A stretch of DNA of 64,000 nt from Ignavibacteriaceae bacterium (GCA_023229425.1 JALNZG010000005.1:168386-232385); one strand, 5' to 3'. Positions 55,395 to 63,368 are shown, numbered from the stretch's first letter. Notes: generated by a model from the sequence alone, not told the origin. Made by a program: numbers and translations.

Positions 55395-55483
55395 TCAAAG
55401 AGTAATTAACAGTTACAACGAATACCGATAATTTGAAAAATGCCGCAATATTTAAAGCAGTCGCTTTGAATTGCGAGTTATTC
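55395..55483 (-). repeat. Partial attC-like site following the DinB-like gene
   Basis: R''-type GAATAAC (complement of 55477-55483), eight bases, then CAAAGCGACTGC. The same arm recurs at 61.3 kb. The L'/R' side is not recognisable before the rsgA start, so the site looks truncated or merged. Confidence 0.5.
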
Positions 55484-55486
55484 TTT

Positions 55487-56326
55487 TCACTTTATAACTG
55501 TTGTTAATTCTAAGATTACTTGCCCTAACTCAATATCACCATAAATAGAAATTCTTTTTTTAGCCGCTTCTTTAGATATATTCTTTGTGAACATTCTCCA
55601 GGTCGTATCAGCATTCATTACAACTTTTGACGTGTAGTCTAATTCTTCTCCGACAAACAGTTCCCAAGAATTATTCTTTTTCAAAATCCATTTACCCTCT
55701 AAAATATCTTCAACTTCCAGAAGCACTGATACATTATTTTTGTCAGGATAAACTTTCTGATAAATATTTGGCAATCCTCTGACAAACGTATCAATTAATG
55801 GGTGAATCCACTTCTGTTCAACTAAAAGTGGTTTACCAAGGGCTGCTCTAATTTGTTGATGGTGATACCATTTCTCGGTGTATTCACGTGCTATGTCAAA
55901 CCAGCATTTTGACTCATCTTCTCCAGCCCACCAAACTGCAAACAATGCCTTACTCTCCATATCTAAAGAATTCAACAGTTTTGGCATTTCTATTTTTATA
56001 TAGTTTAGTAAATCAATTAATACACCCTGACTTAACCTCTTTGCTGCATCTACCCAAGTATTGTTTAAATAATTTAGATACTCTACAATATTTTTAAAGT
56101 CATCAATTTGCTTATTATATGTTGGTGGAGTTAAATGATCTCGTTGAAAAGATATTCGTCTTAGATCAGTATCAATTAGATGAGCAACAATATCTTTCAC
56201 CGACCATTTAGAACTTGATGTCGGATAATTCCATTCATCGGCAGATAATTTTTGCAATACTTCTATTAGTTCTGAATACAAATCAGGGAAAAGATGTCTA
56301 ACTTCTATTTTATCTGGTTTCTTCAT
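55487..56326 (-). CDS. DinB/maleylpyruvate isomerase-like four-helix protein
   Basis: 279 residues. The N-terminus (LSADEWNYPTSSSKWSVKDIVAHLIDTDLRR) is the first part of the DinB-like thiol-dependent enzyme domain, whose metal histidines correspond to AHLID and KWYHHQQIR. The C-terminal 80 residues form a separate SCP2-like half with sequence LFVGEELDYTSKVVMNAD. The thiol cofactor is unknown in this phylum, so the reaction is left open. A cassette gene between attC-like sites. Confidence 0.8.
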   Translation of the reverse strand: MKKPDKIEVRHLFPDLYSELIEVLQKLSADEWNYPTSSSKWSVKDIVAHLIDTDLRRISFQRDHLTPPTYNKQIDDFKNIVEYLNYLNNTWVDAAKRLSQGVLIDLLNYIKIEMPKLLNSLDMESKALFAVWWAGEDESKCWFDIAREYTEKWYHHQQIRAALGKPLLVEQKWIHPLIDTFVRGLPNIYQKVYPDKNNVSVLLEVEDILEGKWILKKNNSWELFVGEELDYTSKVVMNADTTWRMFTKNISKEAAKKRISIYGDIELGQVILELTTVIK

Positions 56327-56337
56327 ATTTCTCTAAC

Positions 56338-56462
56338 GGTATAACGGTGTGTTATTTGCAATTGAAAAAAATTAAATCCATGAAATATTTATAATTTATT
56401 CATACTCTTTTCTAAGCCTAGGTAAAGTAAACTAAACTGAAAGTAATTGTATGTTGTTAGTT
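56338..56462 (-). repeat. Short attC-like site following the CreD cassette
   Basis: The AACTAAC box (complement of 56456-56462) contains the stop of the small ORF. The far end has TATAACGGTGTG (from 56341 on the plus strand), similar to other R' ends. Short (125 bp) and poorly conserved internally, so only tentatively called. Confidence 0.4.
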
Positions 56463-56603
56463 TTCGGAAGCATTTCCTCTCAATCCCAAAAGCAATAATC
56501 CACAAACAATTAGCATTGATATTGATAAAGAAATTAATCCAATTTTAATAATTACTCCTTGCCAGATTGATCCTTCAAAACCACCTCCGGCAATAGGCAT
56601 CAT
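56457..56603 (-). CDS. Small single-helix membrane peptide after creD
   Basis: 48 residues from ATG 56603 (MMPIAGGGFEGSIW), then one hydrophobic helix (about 15-40) ending LLLLGLRGNASEN. The frame is also open upstream back to the creD stop, so it could be the 3' remnant of a larger membrane gene rather than a real small gene. Its TAA falls inside an R''-type box, as expected for the terminal ORF of a cassette. Confidence 0.4.
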   Translation of the reverse strand: MMPIAGGGFEGSIWQGVIIKIGLISLSISMLIVCGLLLLGLRGNASEN

Positions 56604-56633
56604 AGCTGCACCGGCGCCTAATATTCCAGTGCT

Positions 56634-57944
56634 TTATTTTTGCTCTAAATTATTTTTAGAACTTAAAACATCATACCAATTTATTTTTCTTGTTAAATAC
56701 ATTACAGTAGCTAATACAATAAAAAGAGCAATGTTTCCTAACAGCAAAGAGTAGTCTTGCAATTGTAATATTATGTACATAAAACCATAGAATAAAATTA
56801 AAAATGCTCCAATGAGCATTCCTAATTTATAATTGCCATAGATACTTGATGTGTATAAACTTATTAAGCTTACAACAAGTAAACTTGCAGATAAATACGA
56901 ATATTGAAATAATAAATATTCTGAGAGTGATAATAAAATCGAGTAAAAGATAACTAAAGAAAACCCTATTAATAAATATTGAATTGGATGCAAAACCTTT
57001 TTACTAAAAATTTCTATCATAAAAAAACTTACAAAAGTTAAAAGGATGATCATAATCCCATATTTTGATGTTCGCATTGCCTTTTGATACTCATCAACAG
57101 GAACAAGAAGTTTTACTCCAAAAGAACTTGGATATAATTCATATTTATTATTATGCCACTCTTGAGGATATTCTCTATTGAAATGATTTATATTCCATTT
57201 GGCAGTAAATCCATCTGCGTTTACTTCTCTTGAAGATGGAAGAAAATTCCCGGTAAAACTTGGATTGTTCCAATTTGATCTCATTGATACTTCGGTAGTC
57301 TTCCCAAGTGGAATGAACTCAAGGTTTTCACTTCCTTTTAATTTAACAGTAACATCGAAATAATATTTTTTATCATTCTTGTTGATAGCTGCTTCAGTTG
57401 TAAATCCGTTACGAAATAGTTCTTTTGTTTTTAACCCGGGATTAACTTCTTTTTTTTCATTGTTCCAATTAAATGCAAGATTCCCTTGTATTCCTTTTAG
57501 ATCAGATATACTAAATGAAAGATAATTTTCAACAGAGTTAAGAAGTAACTCTTCATATTTAACCATCTTTGTTTTGTCAAAATCAAAATATCCGCTTATC
57601 CTTATATTCGCTTCATACAAGGTGACTTCATAAATACCTCTATATCTCGTCTCCGGAATTAGTTCTGTTTCATATTTTAAATTCTCCGGAAGCAAATGGT
57701 AATTATTTTGAGTTAAATATTTTTTCCCCTCTTCGTTTTCAACCCATTTATTATTTATGATTGTAAGAATAGGTCCGGCTACAACTTGTTTAGCTGCCCA
57801 ACTTTTATTTATCTCTTTAACAACTTCATCTCGATAACTTTCTCTTTCTGAGATCAATGATTGGATCATCGTTAAAGGAATAATAAGCAGTCCTATTACA
57901 AAAATGCTTAGTACAATGCGAAGTGTTATGGAATCTCTTTTCAT
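56634..57944 (-). CDS. creD: Inner membrane protein CreD
   Basis: 436 residues. An N-terminal membrane anchor (about 9-28), ISERESYRDEVVKEINKSWAAKQ, VAGPILTI, a large periplasmic domain, and a C-terminal bundle of five or six helices ending YLTRKINWYD match CreD (cell envelope integrity, colicin E2 tolerance) over full length. No creBC two-component genes accompany it; it is a solitary cassette-type gene here. Confidence 0.92.
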   Translation of the reverse strand: MKRDSITLRIVLSIFVIGLLIIPLTMIQSLISERESYRDEVVKEINKSWAAKQVVAGPILTIINNKWVENEEGKKYLTQNNYHLLPENLKYETELIPETRYRGIYEVTLYEANIRISGYFDFDKTKMVKYEELLLNSVENYLSFSISDLKGIQGNLAFNWNNEKKEVNPGLKTKELFRNGFTTEAAINKNDKKYYFDVTVKLKGSENLEFIPLGKTTEVSMRSNWNNPSFTGNFLPSSREVNADGFTAKWNINHFNREYPQEWHNNKYELYPSSFGVKLLVPVDEYQKAMRTSKYGIMIILLTFVSFFMIEIFSKKVLHPIQYLLIGFSLVIFYSILLSLSEYLLFQYSYLSASLLVVSLISLYTSSIYGNYKLGMLIGAFLILFYGFMYIILQLQDYSLLLGNIALFIVLATVMYLTRKINWYDVLSSKNNLEQK

Positions 57945-57969
57945 TTAATTACCTTGTTATTAATTTACA

Positions 57970-58140
57970 GTTTAATGGCGTTGTCGCTAACCGGCACTCC
58001 GGATTTGCAATAACAGTTTTTCAGCGCAGCTTATTTTATAAATTTATTTTGTTAACTTATTACATTTTGAACAACTCACTAATCCTGAAATTTGTCCGCC
58101 TCTGGCGGAGATGCGGTCGGGACTGAGGTACGGGTTAGGC
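57970..58140 (-). repeat. attC-like site following the ABM gene, with internal GC hairpin
   Basis: The R'' box GCCTAAC (complement of 58134-58140) contains the ABM stop codon. L''-type CAGTCCCGACCG follows. The R'/L' side is GGCGTTGTCGCTAACCGG on the plus strand from 57977. A TCCGCC-TCT-GGCGGA hairpin (58095-58109), identical in arms to the one before tadA, lies inside. Confidence 0.75.
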
Positions 58141-58464
58141 ATTTTTAATAAATTGGTAATCTATTTCTACTTTACTAATTCTTGTTTTATATTCTGAATA
58201 CCAAATATCTTTCCCTTTCTGTTGAGCCAGAATATGCTCAATATTAGTTTTCCATAATTTTATAGATTCTAAATCACTCCAATATGATACTGTAATGCCA
58301 ACACTTTCTCTAGCCGATTCAACACCTAAAAATCCAGGTTGTTTTGCTGCAAGATCATTCATTTTTCCAGCCATTTCAGAATATCCATTGTCATCTTTAG
58401 TTCTATGAGATGTAAATATCACGGCATAATATGGTGGTGCCGGAGTGATAGCAATTTCAGACAT
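58135..58464 (-). CDS. Antibiotic biosynthesis monooxygenase (ABM) domain protein
   Basis: 109 residues from ATG 58464 (MSEIAITPAPPYYAVIF) with AAGGAA upstream; the frame opens at 58488. YYAVIFTSHRTKDDNGYSEMA, QPGFLGVESARE and VSYWSDLESIKLWKTN are typical of YqjZ-like ABM ferredoxin-fold proteins. Enzymatic role unproven; some relatives degrade haem or quinones. The stop codon is in the attC R'' box. Confidence 0.88.
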   Translation of the reverse strand: MSEIAITPAPPYYAVIFTSHRTKDDNGYSEMAGKMNDLAAKQPGFLGVESARESVGITVSYWSDLESIKLWKTNIEHILAQQKGKDIWYSEYKTRISKVEIDYQFIKNA

Positions 58465-58485
58465 ATTTATTTCCTTTCCAAAATA

Positions 58486-58873
58486 CATAACGAAGTTGCC
58501 AATAAGCGGCAGCCCAGTTTACCCGCCGAAGTTATTACGAAGGCGGGAACAAGAATGCCGAATAGCAGCGACAACTTCTTATTTATTAAGTCACGCTACG
58601 CAAAAGGTTGAATTGGTTTCTTAATCGTACTCGTAATCTTTTTCTTAATCTGCTTAAATTACAGAAAAACGAGTAAGATTAAGAAAACGATTACGATTAA
58701 AAATTTTTCTCTTAACAACTGCGTAAGGTGACTTATTAAAATATTTCTTAGAACAACTACATTAAAGAGCAACTTAACTTTACAACTACAACTTTCTAAT
58801 TATATAAATGCGCACTGAAAAACAGTTTACCCCGCCGTCGGCGCGGCTGTTCGTGTTGAGCGGCTTGTTAGCT
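58486..58873 (-). repeat. attC-like site following the M23 lipoprotein, enlarged by an insertion
   Basis: R''-type AGCTAAC (complement of 58867-58873), then after eight bases CAACACGAACAGCC. The plus-strand R'/L' end is CATAACGAAGTTGCCAATAAG from 58486. It is about twice the length of its relatives because a 143-bp MITE sits in the centre (58590-58732). This accounts for the 430-base gap between the two genes. Confidence 0.72.
58590..58732. mobile_element. 143-bp MITE inside an attC-like site
   Basis: Terminal inverted repeats GTCACGCTACGCA (58590-58602) and TGCGTAAGGTGAC (58720-58732), flanked by identical 7-bp direct repeats TTATTAA (58583-58589 and 58733-58739). The interior is a long imperfect palindrome (CTTAATCGTACTCGTAATC against GATTACGATTAA). 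Sister attC-like sites at 59.6 and 63.05 kb have a single TTATTAA at the matching place and no insert: empty-site evidence. No ORF, so it must be mobilised in trans. Confidence 0.8.
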
Positions 58874-58894
58874 GGTGGTTCACTTTACCAAGAT

Positions 58895-59470
58895 TCAGTA
58901 TGGAAACGCTTTGTATGATACACCTTCCTTTAATCCTATCGGATGCTGTATCGTGTTCTTGAAATCGAAGGGTATCGTCTGGTCGCTTCGGCCGGTGTTG
59001 GTATTTGTAACATCGAAATGTAAATGTGGTGGACCTCCGCTCCCTGAATTGCCACTCAAACCGATGGTGTCGCCCGGCATTACTGCCTGCCCTATCTTCA
59101 CCAAAGCTCCGTCTGTTGTTAGATGAACATAGCGTGCATAGGTCGAGTCCTCATGAAATACGATCACTACGTTTTCATGACCTGCAGTCTGGTCATAATC
59201 CGAATAGCTCTCAAGAATATATACAACATGACCGCTTCGGGCGGCAGTAATAAGGGTTCCGATTGGCATCGCAAAATCCACAGCATAGCGAAATGTACCA
59301 TTGTGTGAATATGAATCGTTGAATGCCTGCGAGCATATATATTCCCGCCCGACCGGATAGGGCAAAACATACTTAGCCTCTACCGACAGCGCTTCATCGT
59401 TTTCAGGAGACTGATGCTTGCACGATAGAAAAAGAAAAAAAAGCACACAGAATGTAACACTGTACTTCAT
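58895..59470 (-). CDS. M23 family peptidase, lipoprotein
   Basis: 191 residues. Lipoprotein signal with lipobox LFLSC (Cys 17). The LytM domain has RYAVDFAMP (Asp ligand), GHVVYI, YARYVHLT and GGPPHLHFDV (HxH). GAGGAA is upstream of ATG 59470. Likely an outer-envelope peptidoglycan endopeptidase or divisome activator; distinct from the larger M23 protein at 7.7 kb. A cassette gene. Confidence 0.9.
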   Translation of the reverse strand: MKYSVTFCVLFFLFLSCKHQSPENDEALSVEAKYVLPYPVGREYICSQAFNDSYSHNGTFRYAVDFAMPIGTLITAARSGHVVYILESYSDYDQTAGHENVVIVFHEDSTYARYVHLTTDGALVKIGQAVMPGDTIGLSGNSGSGGPPHLHFDVTNTNTGRSDQTIPFDFKNTIQHPIGLKEGVSYKAFPY

Positions 59471-59572
59471 AGTGTTTCCTCGTTATAAGTTGTTGAATCT
59501 GGATTAGTCCTAATCACAAACCTTCCGTGTTTAATACTGAATGAAAGAGAATATGCAATTCACTTTCTTGGA

Positions 59573-59767
59573 GCCAACAGCCAACGATGTTGCCGCTAAC
59601 CGGCAGCCCAAAACAACGATGCAGAATAACAGCAACAACTTTTTATTTATTAAAAATATTTTTTAGAACATACTACCTTACAGAGCAACCTATTTTTTAT
59701 AATCAACATAAATATTTAGACAATGTTGCACTGAAAAACGGCGTCCTCCTTGATTGGCTGGTTATAC
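59573..59767 (-). repeat. attC-like site following the lipoprotein gene
   Basis: R''-type GTATAAC (complement of 59761-59767), eight bases, then CAAGGAGGACGCCG. The other end reads GATGTTGCCGCTAACCGGC on the plus strand. It is close in sequence to the site at 62.99-63.20 kb, including AAACAA-GATGCAGAATAACAGC internally. Confidence 0.78.
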
Positions 59768-59780
59768 AAACTTTTATATT

Positions 59781-60410
59781 TTATAATAATGAATAATTTC
59801 GCAACTCCCATTTTATAGTTGATGGATATTGTGAACCGATTCCGATATACAAAACACGTTTTACAAGTCCAACATTTAATGAATACCAAGAGCTATCAAC
59901 ACTTTGATTTTGTTCGGAAATAACCAAAGCAGTATTGAGATAATTTATATCAAGAACTTTATAATCACTGATATTTGCAATTCGACACAAGGCTCCTTCG
60001 CTTGTTTCCCATTGTGTCCCAACCATAACTGGAGATTTAAGGATCAGTTGCTTTCTACATAATATACTTGTCCCGGGAAACATTGTGTCTTTATCTGATG
60101 AATAGAAATAAAATCCATCTGTTTTAAATGTATTATAACCGGCAATCGGTTCATAGGGATCAGGATTATTCACTTTTACTGCCTCCGTACAACCCCAAAT
60201 GTTTGAACCATCTTCGTGTATAATATTGTTTTTAATAACTCTTTCTACAATTGCATTTGCAGCTTCGGTCTTGAATGAATATTCCCACTTATTACCAATC
60301 TTTAATGGGTAATATTTTTCAACTGGTTCAAAATTGTTATCAACAGGATCAGTCGAATCACAACTTAAAAATACGACTGAAAATAAAACTAAGATCAATA
60401 ATTTTTTCAT
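59781..60410 (-). CDS. Hypothetical lipoprotein
   Basis: 209 residues from ATG 60410 (MKKLLILVLFSVVFLSCDS; lipobox Cys near 17). The mature part begins with YYPLKIGNKWEYSF, a segment frequent in Bacteroidota/Ignavibacteria lipoproteins of unknown role, and is beta-rich. No catalytic motif. A cassette gene; its stop is 14 bases before the attC R'' box. Confidence 0.8.
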   Translation of the reverse strand: MKKLLILVLFSVVFLSCDSTDPVDNNFEPVEKYYPLKIGNKWEYSFKTEAANAIVERVIKNNIIHEDGSNIWGCTEAVKVNNPDPYEPIAGYNTFKTDGFYFYSSDKDTMFPGTSILCRKQLILKSPVMVGTQWETSEGALCRIANISDYKVLDINYLNTALVISEQNQSVDSSWYSLNVGLVKRVLYIGIGSQYPSTIKWELRNYSLL

Positions 60411-60433
60411 AGACACCAATTATTTTATTGTTT

Positions 60434-60649
60434 GTATAACGACGTCGCCGATAAGCAGCGCCCCAGAACATGAATGCCACTTAAAAAACAACTGCCAATA
60501 ATTATTAAAAAATTTATTTTACAGAACTACTTTATATAATCAACTTTACACGGAACAACAAAGCCAATAATTACTAAAATGCTAAATGCGAAAACAGCTT
60601 GCCCAGCGTTTTCTGCGGGGGCGGTCGGGATGAGACGCGGGTTATATGC
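60434..60649 (-). repeat. attC-like site following small membrane protein cassette A
   Basis: The R''-type box GCATATAAC (complement of 60641-60649) is followed by CCGCGTCT and CATCCCGACCGCC. The opposite end is TATAACGACGTCGCCGATAAG on the plus strand. Between them is the usual A+T-rich centre with GCCAATAATTA repeats. Confidence 0.75.
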
Positions 60650-60653
60650 GTTT

Positions 60654-60815
60654 TTACACTTTAGATAAAATTCTTTTTGCTTTCTCCAATCTATTCATAA
60701 ATTCCTCAAGTTTTGGTAACCTATCGCTTCTTTCTGAATAAACAATTAAGTTTTTTTACATTTTGGTTTAGAAAAAGAATTAACGCCAAACTGCTTGTTG
60801 CCAGCAGTGTTTTAT
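60654..60815 (-). pseudogene. Broken small ORF downstream of membrane protein A
   Basis: The 3' part encodes NLIVYSERSDRLPKLEEF continuing to a KRILSKV end with TAA just before the attC R'' box. Upstream, the same strand encodes GNKQFGVNSFSKPKCKK in another frame; the two meet at a run of seven adenines (60751-60757 complement), suggesting a frameshift. I do not recognise the protein. It occupies the place held by the intact 56-residue gene in cassette B. Confidence 0.45.
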
Positions 60816-61189
60816 TTTTCTAACCTTAGTGTCCGCTAAACGGTGTCCCGAAAATGCCGACAGCAAGTTCTGCCCAAATGAGGAGCAGTGCTGCCAGAAG
60901 AATTACACAGATCGCGATTCGGTACTTAATATTGTTTATCTTCCTTATAACAAGTTCACACATAAGACCAGTGCCGAGCAGTAGGATAGCAGCGACAACA
61001 AAATCGAGCACTGTCCAGTTCACCTCATCTGTGAACTGCATAGCTATTAGTGGTATAAGTAGTAGAAGCACTACAGTAAGCACAATTCCGATAACTCTTT
61101 TGTTCTGCTTAATCATAAATGCATTGATTTTATCCATTTTCTCTTCCATTCTTTATCCTATATTTTTATTTTAACCAAGCAAATAACGG
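60796..61189 (-). repeat. Duplicated cassette segment, copy A
   Basis: About 393 bases closely matching 63508-63901. The match starts at TGTTGCCAGCAGTG, covers the whole small membrane protein gene, and ends at the ATAACGG of the neighbouring attC end. Sequence beyond each end differs, so the duplicated unit follows cassette boundaries on one side. Confidence 0.85.
60826..61149 (-). CDS. Small two- to three-helix membrane protein, copy A
   Basis: 107 residues; ATG 61149 has AGGA six bases upstream (ATG 61137 is the alternative). Hydrophobic helices near 20-40, 47-67 and 77-98, with IPLIAMQFTDEVNW between the first two. Similar unnamed proteins occur in Bacteroidota, and I have no function for them. 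About 92 percent identical by eye to copy B at 63538. A cassette gene. Confidence 0.82.
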   Translation of the reverse strand: MEEKMDKINAFMIKQNKRVIGIVLTVVLLLLIPLIAMQFTDEVNWTVLDFVVAAILLLGTGLMCELVIRKINNIKYRIAICVILLAALLLIWAELAVGIFGTPFSGH

Positions 61190-61372
61190 TTTTGTTTTTA
61201 AGCCGCCGCCCATAACAACAATGCGGCACTAAAAAACCAACGCCAATAATTATTTATATATTTATTTTGTTCACTACACTTAAAAGAAATTTACTTTTGC
61301 AACGCAACTTCTCTATTAAACAAATGCCACAACCTTTAAAGCAGTTGCTTTGATTTGCTGGATATTTCCAAA
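61184..61372 (-). repeat. Damaged attC-like site next to the IS110 relic
   Basis: The R'/L' side TAACGGTTTTG and AAGCCGCCGCCC (plus strand, 61184 on) is intact. The opposite arm GCAGTTGCTTTGATTTGC matches the site at 55.4 kb, but the R'' box reads GGATATTTCC instead of GTTATTC. The IS110-family relic starts about 40 bases further on. Confidence 0.6.
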
Positions 61373-61412
61373 AAGGATTTGATTTATTTTCAATTAACTT
61401 TTTGGAAAAACT

Positions 61413-61850
61413 ATGTACTACTCCGGCATTGATCAACACAAACAATTTTCCTACATCACCACCGTTAATGATGATGGCATCATTGTTAAACAAGCTGAAT
61501 TAAAGAACAACAACTTCGGTTGTCTCTGCGCACCGATTGCTGAACTCGGACTCGGATTCAGTTTTACGACGTTGCTTGCGAAATGTGTATGTTCGGCGTT
61601 TTGCAATTCGATTCTACTCTCCGTTCAATCTTCCATTCGAAAATAGAGTATCTCTTTCATGATGCCAATATGGATGAACTATCGGATACTGCACAAAAGA
61701 AATATTCACGAATGTCTTGAACCACTCCATGACGAAACATGCATTGATGTCCGAAGTACGAAGTGCGAGATCCGAAGGACACTCCGTGGACTCTCAAGGT
61801 TCGCGACAGCCAGGATTAACTCCAATGTATTTTCATTGCGCAAATAGATG
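61413..61850 (+). pseudogene. IS110-family transposase relic
   Basis: The first 33 or so codons (from ATG 61413: MYYSGIDQHKQFSYITTV, then DDGIIVKQAEL) match the N-terminal DEDD domain of IS110-family transposases (GIDxHK). After about 61512 the frame no longer resembles the family and degenerates. A further fragment in a different frame (61639-61720, IEYLFHDANMDELSD) is of unknown origin. The remainder to 61912 contains no gene. Not functional. It is the only plus-strand coding trace in the array. Confidence 0.7.
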
Positions 61851-61912
61851 AAGTATTTCTCAATGTAAATTTTTAACGAAGTATCCTATCAAGCAGCAAA
61901 GCGCAGTTTTAC

Positions 61913-62908
61913 TCAGCGCAGTTTCTCTTCCGAGAGAGCCCTCCCGATCGCTTCGTAAAATGTGTTTTGTATGCCCATCTCGATTGACGGGACATCTTTT
62001 GCATAAAAACCGCCAATGAGCGTTCCATCTGCATACCCATAGTGGACCCAGAAATTGTGGAGCTTGGTGACTTTATTAAGATAGTCATACTTGATGCCGA
62101 ACGTGAACGTCGTGTTCTTGTTCCCGTCTTTCATGATAGTCATGTTTCCGTCTTTCTCGCCTTTCTGCTCTGCTGGCATTTTTTCGATCTTGTAGCTCCA
62201 GGCAAGCATAGGGTTTGTGGACTTCTCCACCTCAACAGTCGCCACGGCGAGCGGTTCAGTATCCACATATTCCAACGGGATCATGTAGCGGAGTTCGGCT
62301 TTGTCATAGTACTTCAATTCCGGTGCATCGCGTGTGTATCCTGCGACATGTACTATGTATATCTTCCATCCTGGGCGCGCCCTCTTCAGCCATGAGATGA
62401 GGGCAGTGAAGTCCGCTTGTTTTTCCGATAGCGTAAAGCGGCTTGAGAGCCAATCAGCAGCTGGTGTGAAATTAATCTCGTCCTCACCGATTTCTTTCCA
62501 CTCAGGCAGGTCGCTCATGGATGCGGGCCACTGTGTGTATAGCTGTGCACCGGCTTCGTCGTGAGAGACGTAGAAGAGGGTGCGAATGTATTCCGCCTTG
62601 AGCGTCGCAACTTTCTTCCCTGTGGATTTCTTCAAAGCGTTAAGATGTTGTCCGTAGGTTTTGCCTCCCTTCAGAAGAAACCTGCAGTGCAGATCGACAT
62701 CCTCGCCGGAAGTGATAAAGAACTTTCCATCTTTGAAGTGGAATAAGTTGGATTCGTATGTCGCGAATGCTGGTGCTTTTTCCTGCGTGACCGCAATTCC
62801 TCCCCAACCGAAGGCATTGACATAGCCTTTGTCAAGATCCTGTGAGATTAATTGCGTGAAAAAGAATACTGTCACTACGACTGTCAAGAGCAAGTGTGTG
62901 CGTGTCAT
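61913..62908 (-). CDS. Hypothetical secreted protein, G+C-richer than neighbours
   Basis: 331 residues from ATG 62908 (MTRTHLLLTVVVTVFFF, signal peptide; ideal AAGGAG upstream). The frame is open to 62977 without support. Codon third positions are visibly richer in G and C than in any neighbour, a sign of recent acquisition from another genome. The body is mixed alpha/beta (PGWKIYIVHVAGYTRDAP, NFWVHYGYADGTLIGG). The family is not recognised. A cassette gene; its own attC is not evident downstream, where the IS110 relic lies. Confidence 0.8.
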   Translation of the reverse strand: MTRTHLLLTVVVTVFFFTQLISQDLDKGYVNAFGWGGIAVTQEKAPAFATYESNLFHFKDGKFFITSGEDVDLHCRFLLKGGKTYGQHLNALKKSTGKKVATLKAEYIRTLFYVSHDEAGAQLYTQWPASMSDLPEWKEIGEDEINFTPAADWLSSRFTLSEKQADFTALISWLKRARPGWKIYIVHVAGYTRDAPELKYYDKAELRYMIPLEYVDTEPLAVATVEVEKSTNPMLAWSYKIEKMPAEQKGEKDGNMTIMKDGNKNTTFTFGIKYDYLNKVTKLHNFWVHYGYADGTLIGGFYAKDVPSIEMGIQNTFYEAIGRALSEEKLR

Positions 62909-62993
62909 GTTCGTTCTCCTTATGGTTTTGGTAATAGAATGATGCAAAGAAATCACAATTAAATACGTAATGAGCAAGTGCTCGTTTCTCTAA

Positions 62994-63203
62994 GGAACGG
63001 CGTTACCGCTAACCGGCAGCCCAAAACAAGGATGCAGAATAACAGCAACTACTTTTTATTTATTAAAAATTTTATTTAACAGAACAACTTACAAAGCAAC
63101 TATACACGGAAGAACAAAGCTAATAACTATGAAAATGCAGCAATGAAAAACAGCTTGCCCCGCGTTTTCTGCGGGGGCGTCCGCCTTGATTGGCGGGTTA
63201 TAC
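62994..63203 (-). repeat. attC-like site following the 56-residue gene
   Basis: R''-type GTATAAC (complement of 63197-63203) includes the TAA of the small gene; CCGCCAAT then CAAGGCGGACGCCC follow, closest of all to classical attC R''/L''. The other end is GGAACGGCGTTACCGCTAACC on the plus strand from 62996. Confidence 0.8.
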
Positions 63204-63368
63204 TTTTGTCTTTACCTTTTTTAATAATTTCCTTTGTTGTTCGCGTAATTCTCGTGTCTGAACTCTCCAATATTCTAATTCTTCTTCTCTTGATAATTTT
63301 GATAATTTTTTCTGAATTATTCTGGCTGCTCTATGTTTCATATCTACACAATCGAATTTTTTATTCAT
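63198..63368 (-). CDS. 56-residue conserved small protein (DCV-MKxxA / EELEYW type)
   Basis: ATG 63368 has a perfect GGAGGTGAT nine bases upstream. Residues: FDCVDMKHRAARIIQKKL, then SREEELEYWRVQTRELREQQ and a lysine-rich end. I recall this layout (DCVxMK, x-Ile, LSxEEELxYW, Arg/Gln-rich helix) in unnamed small proteins next to toxin-antitoxin genes in cyanobacteria and Bacteroidota; the link is recollection, not proof. It shares its cassette with membrane protein B. The opposite-strand 75-codon frame is its shadow. Confidence 0.75.
   Translation of the reverse strand: MNKKFDCVDMKHRAARIIQKKLSKLSREEELEYWRVQTRELREQQRKLLKKVKTKV

Noticed and set aside
61254..61493. Minus-strand 79-codon ORF across the attC arm and IS110 relic
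   Set aside because: It spans two unrelated elements and has no start signal; chance open frame.
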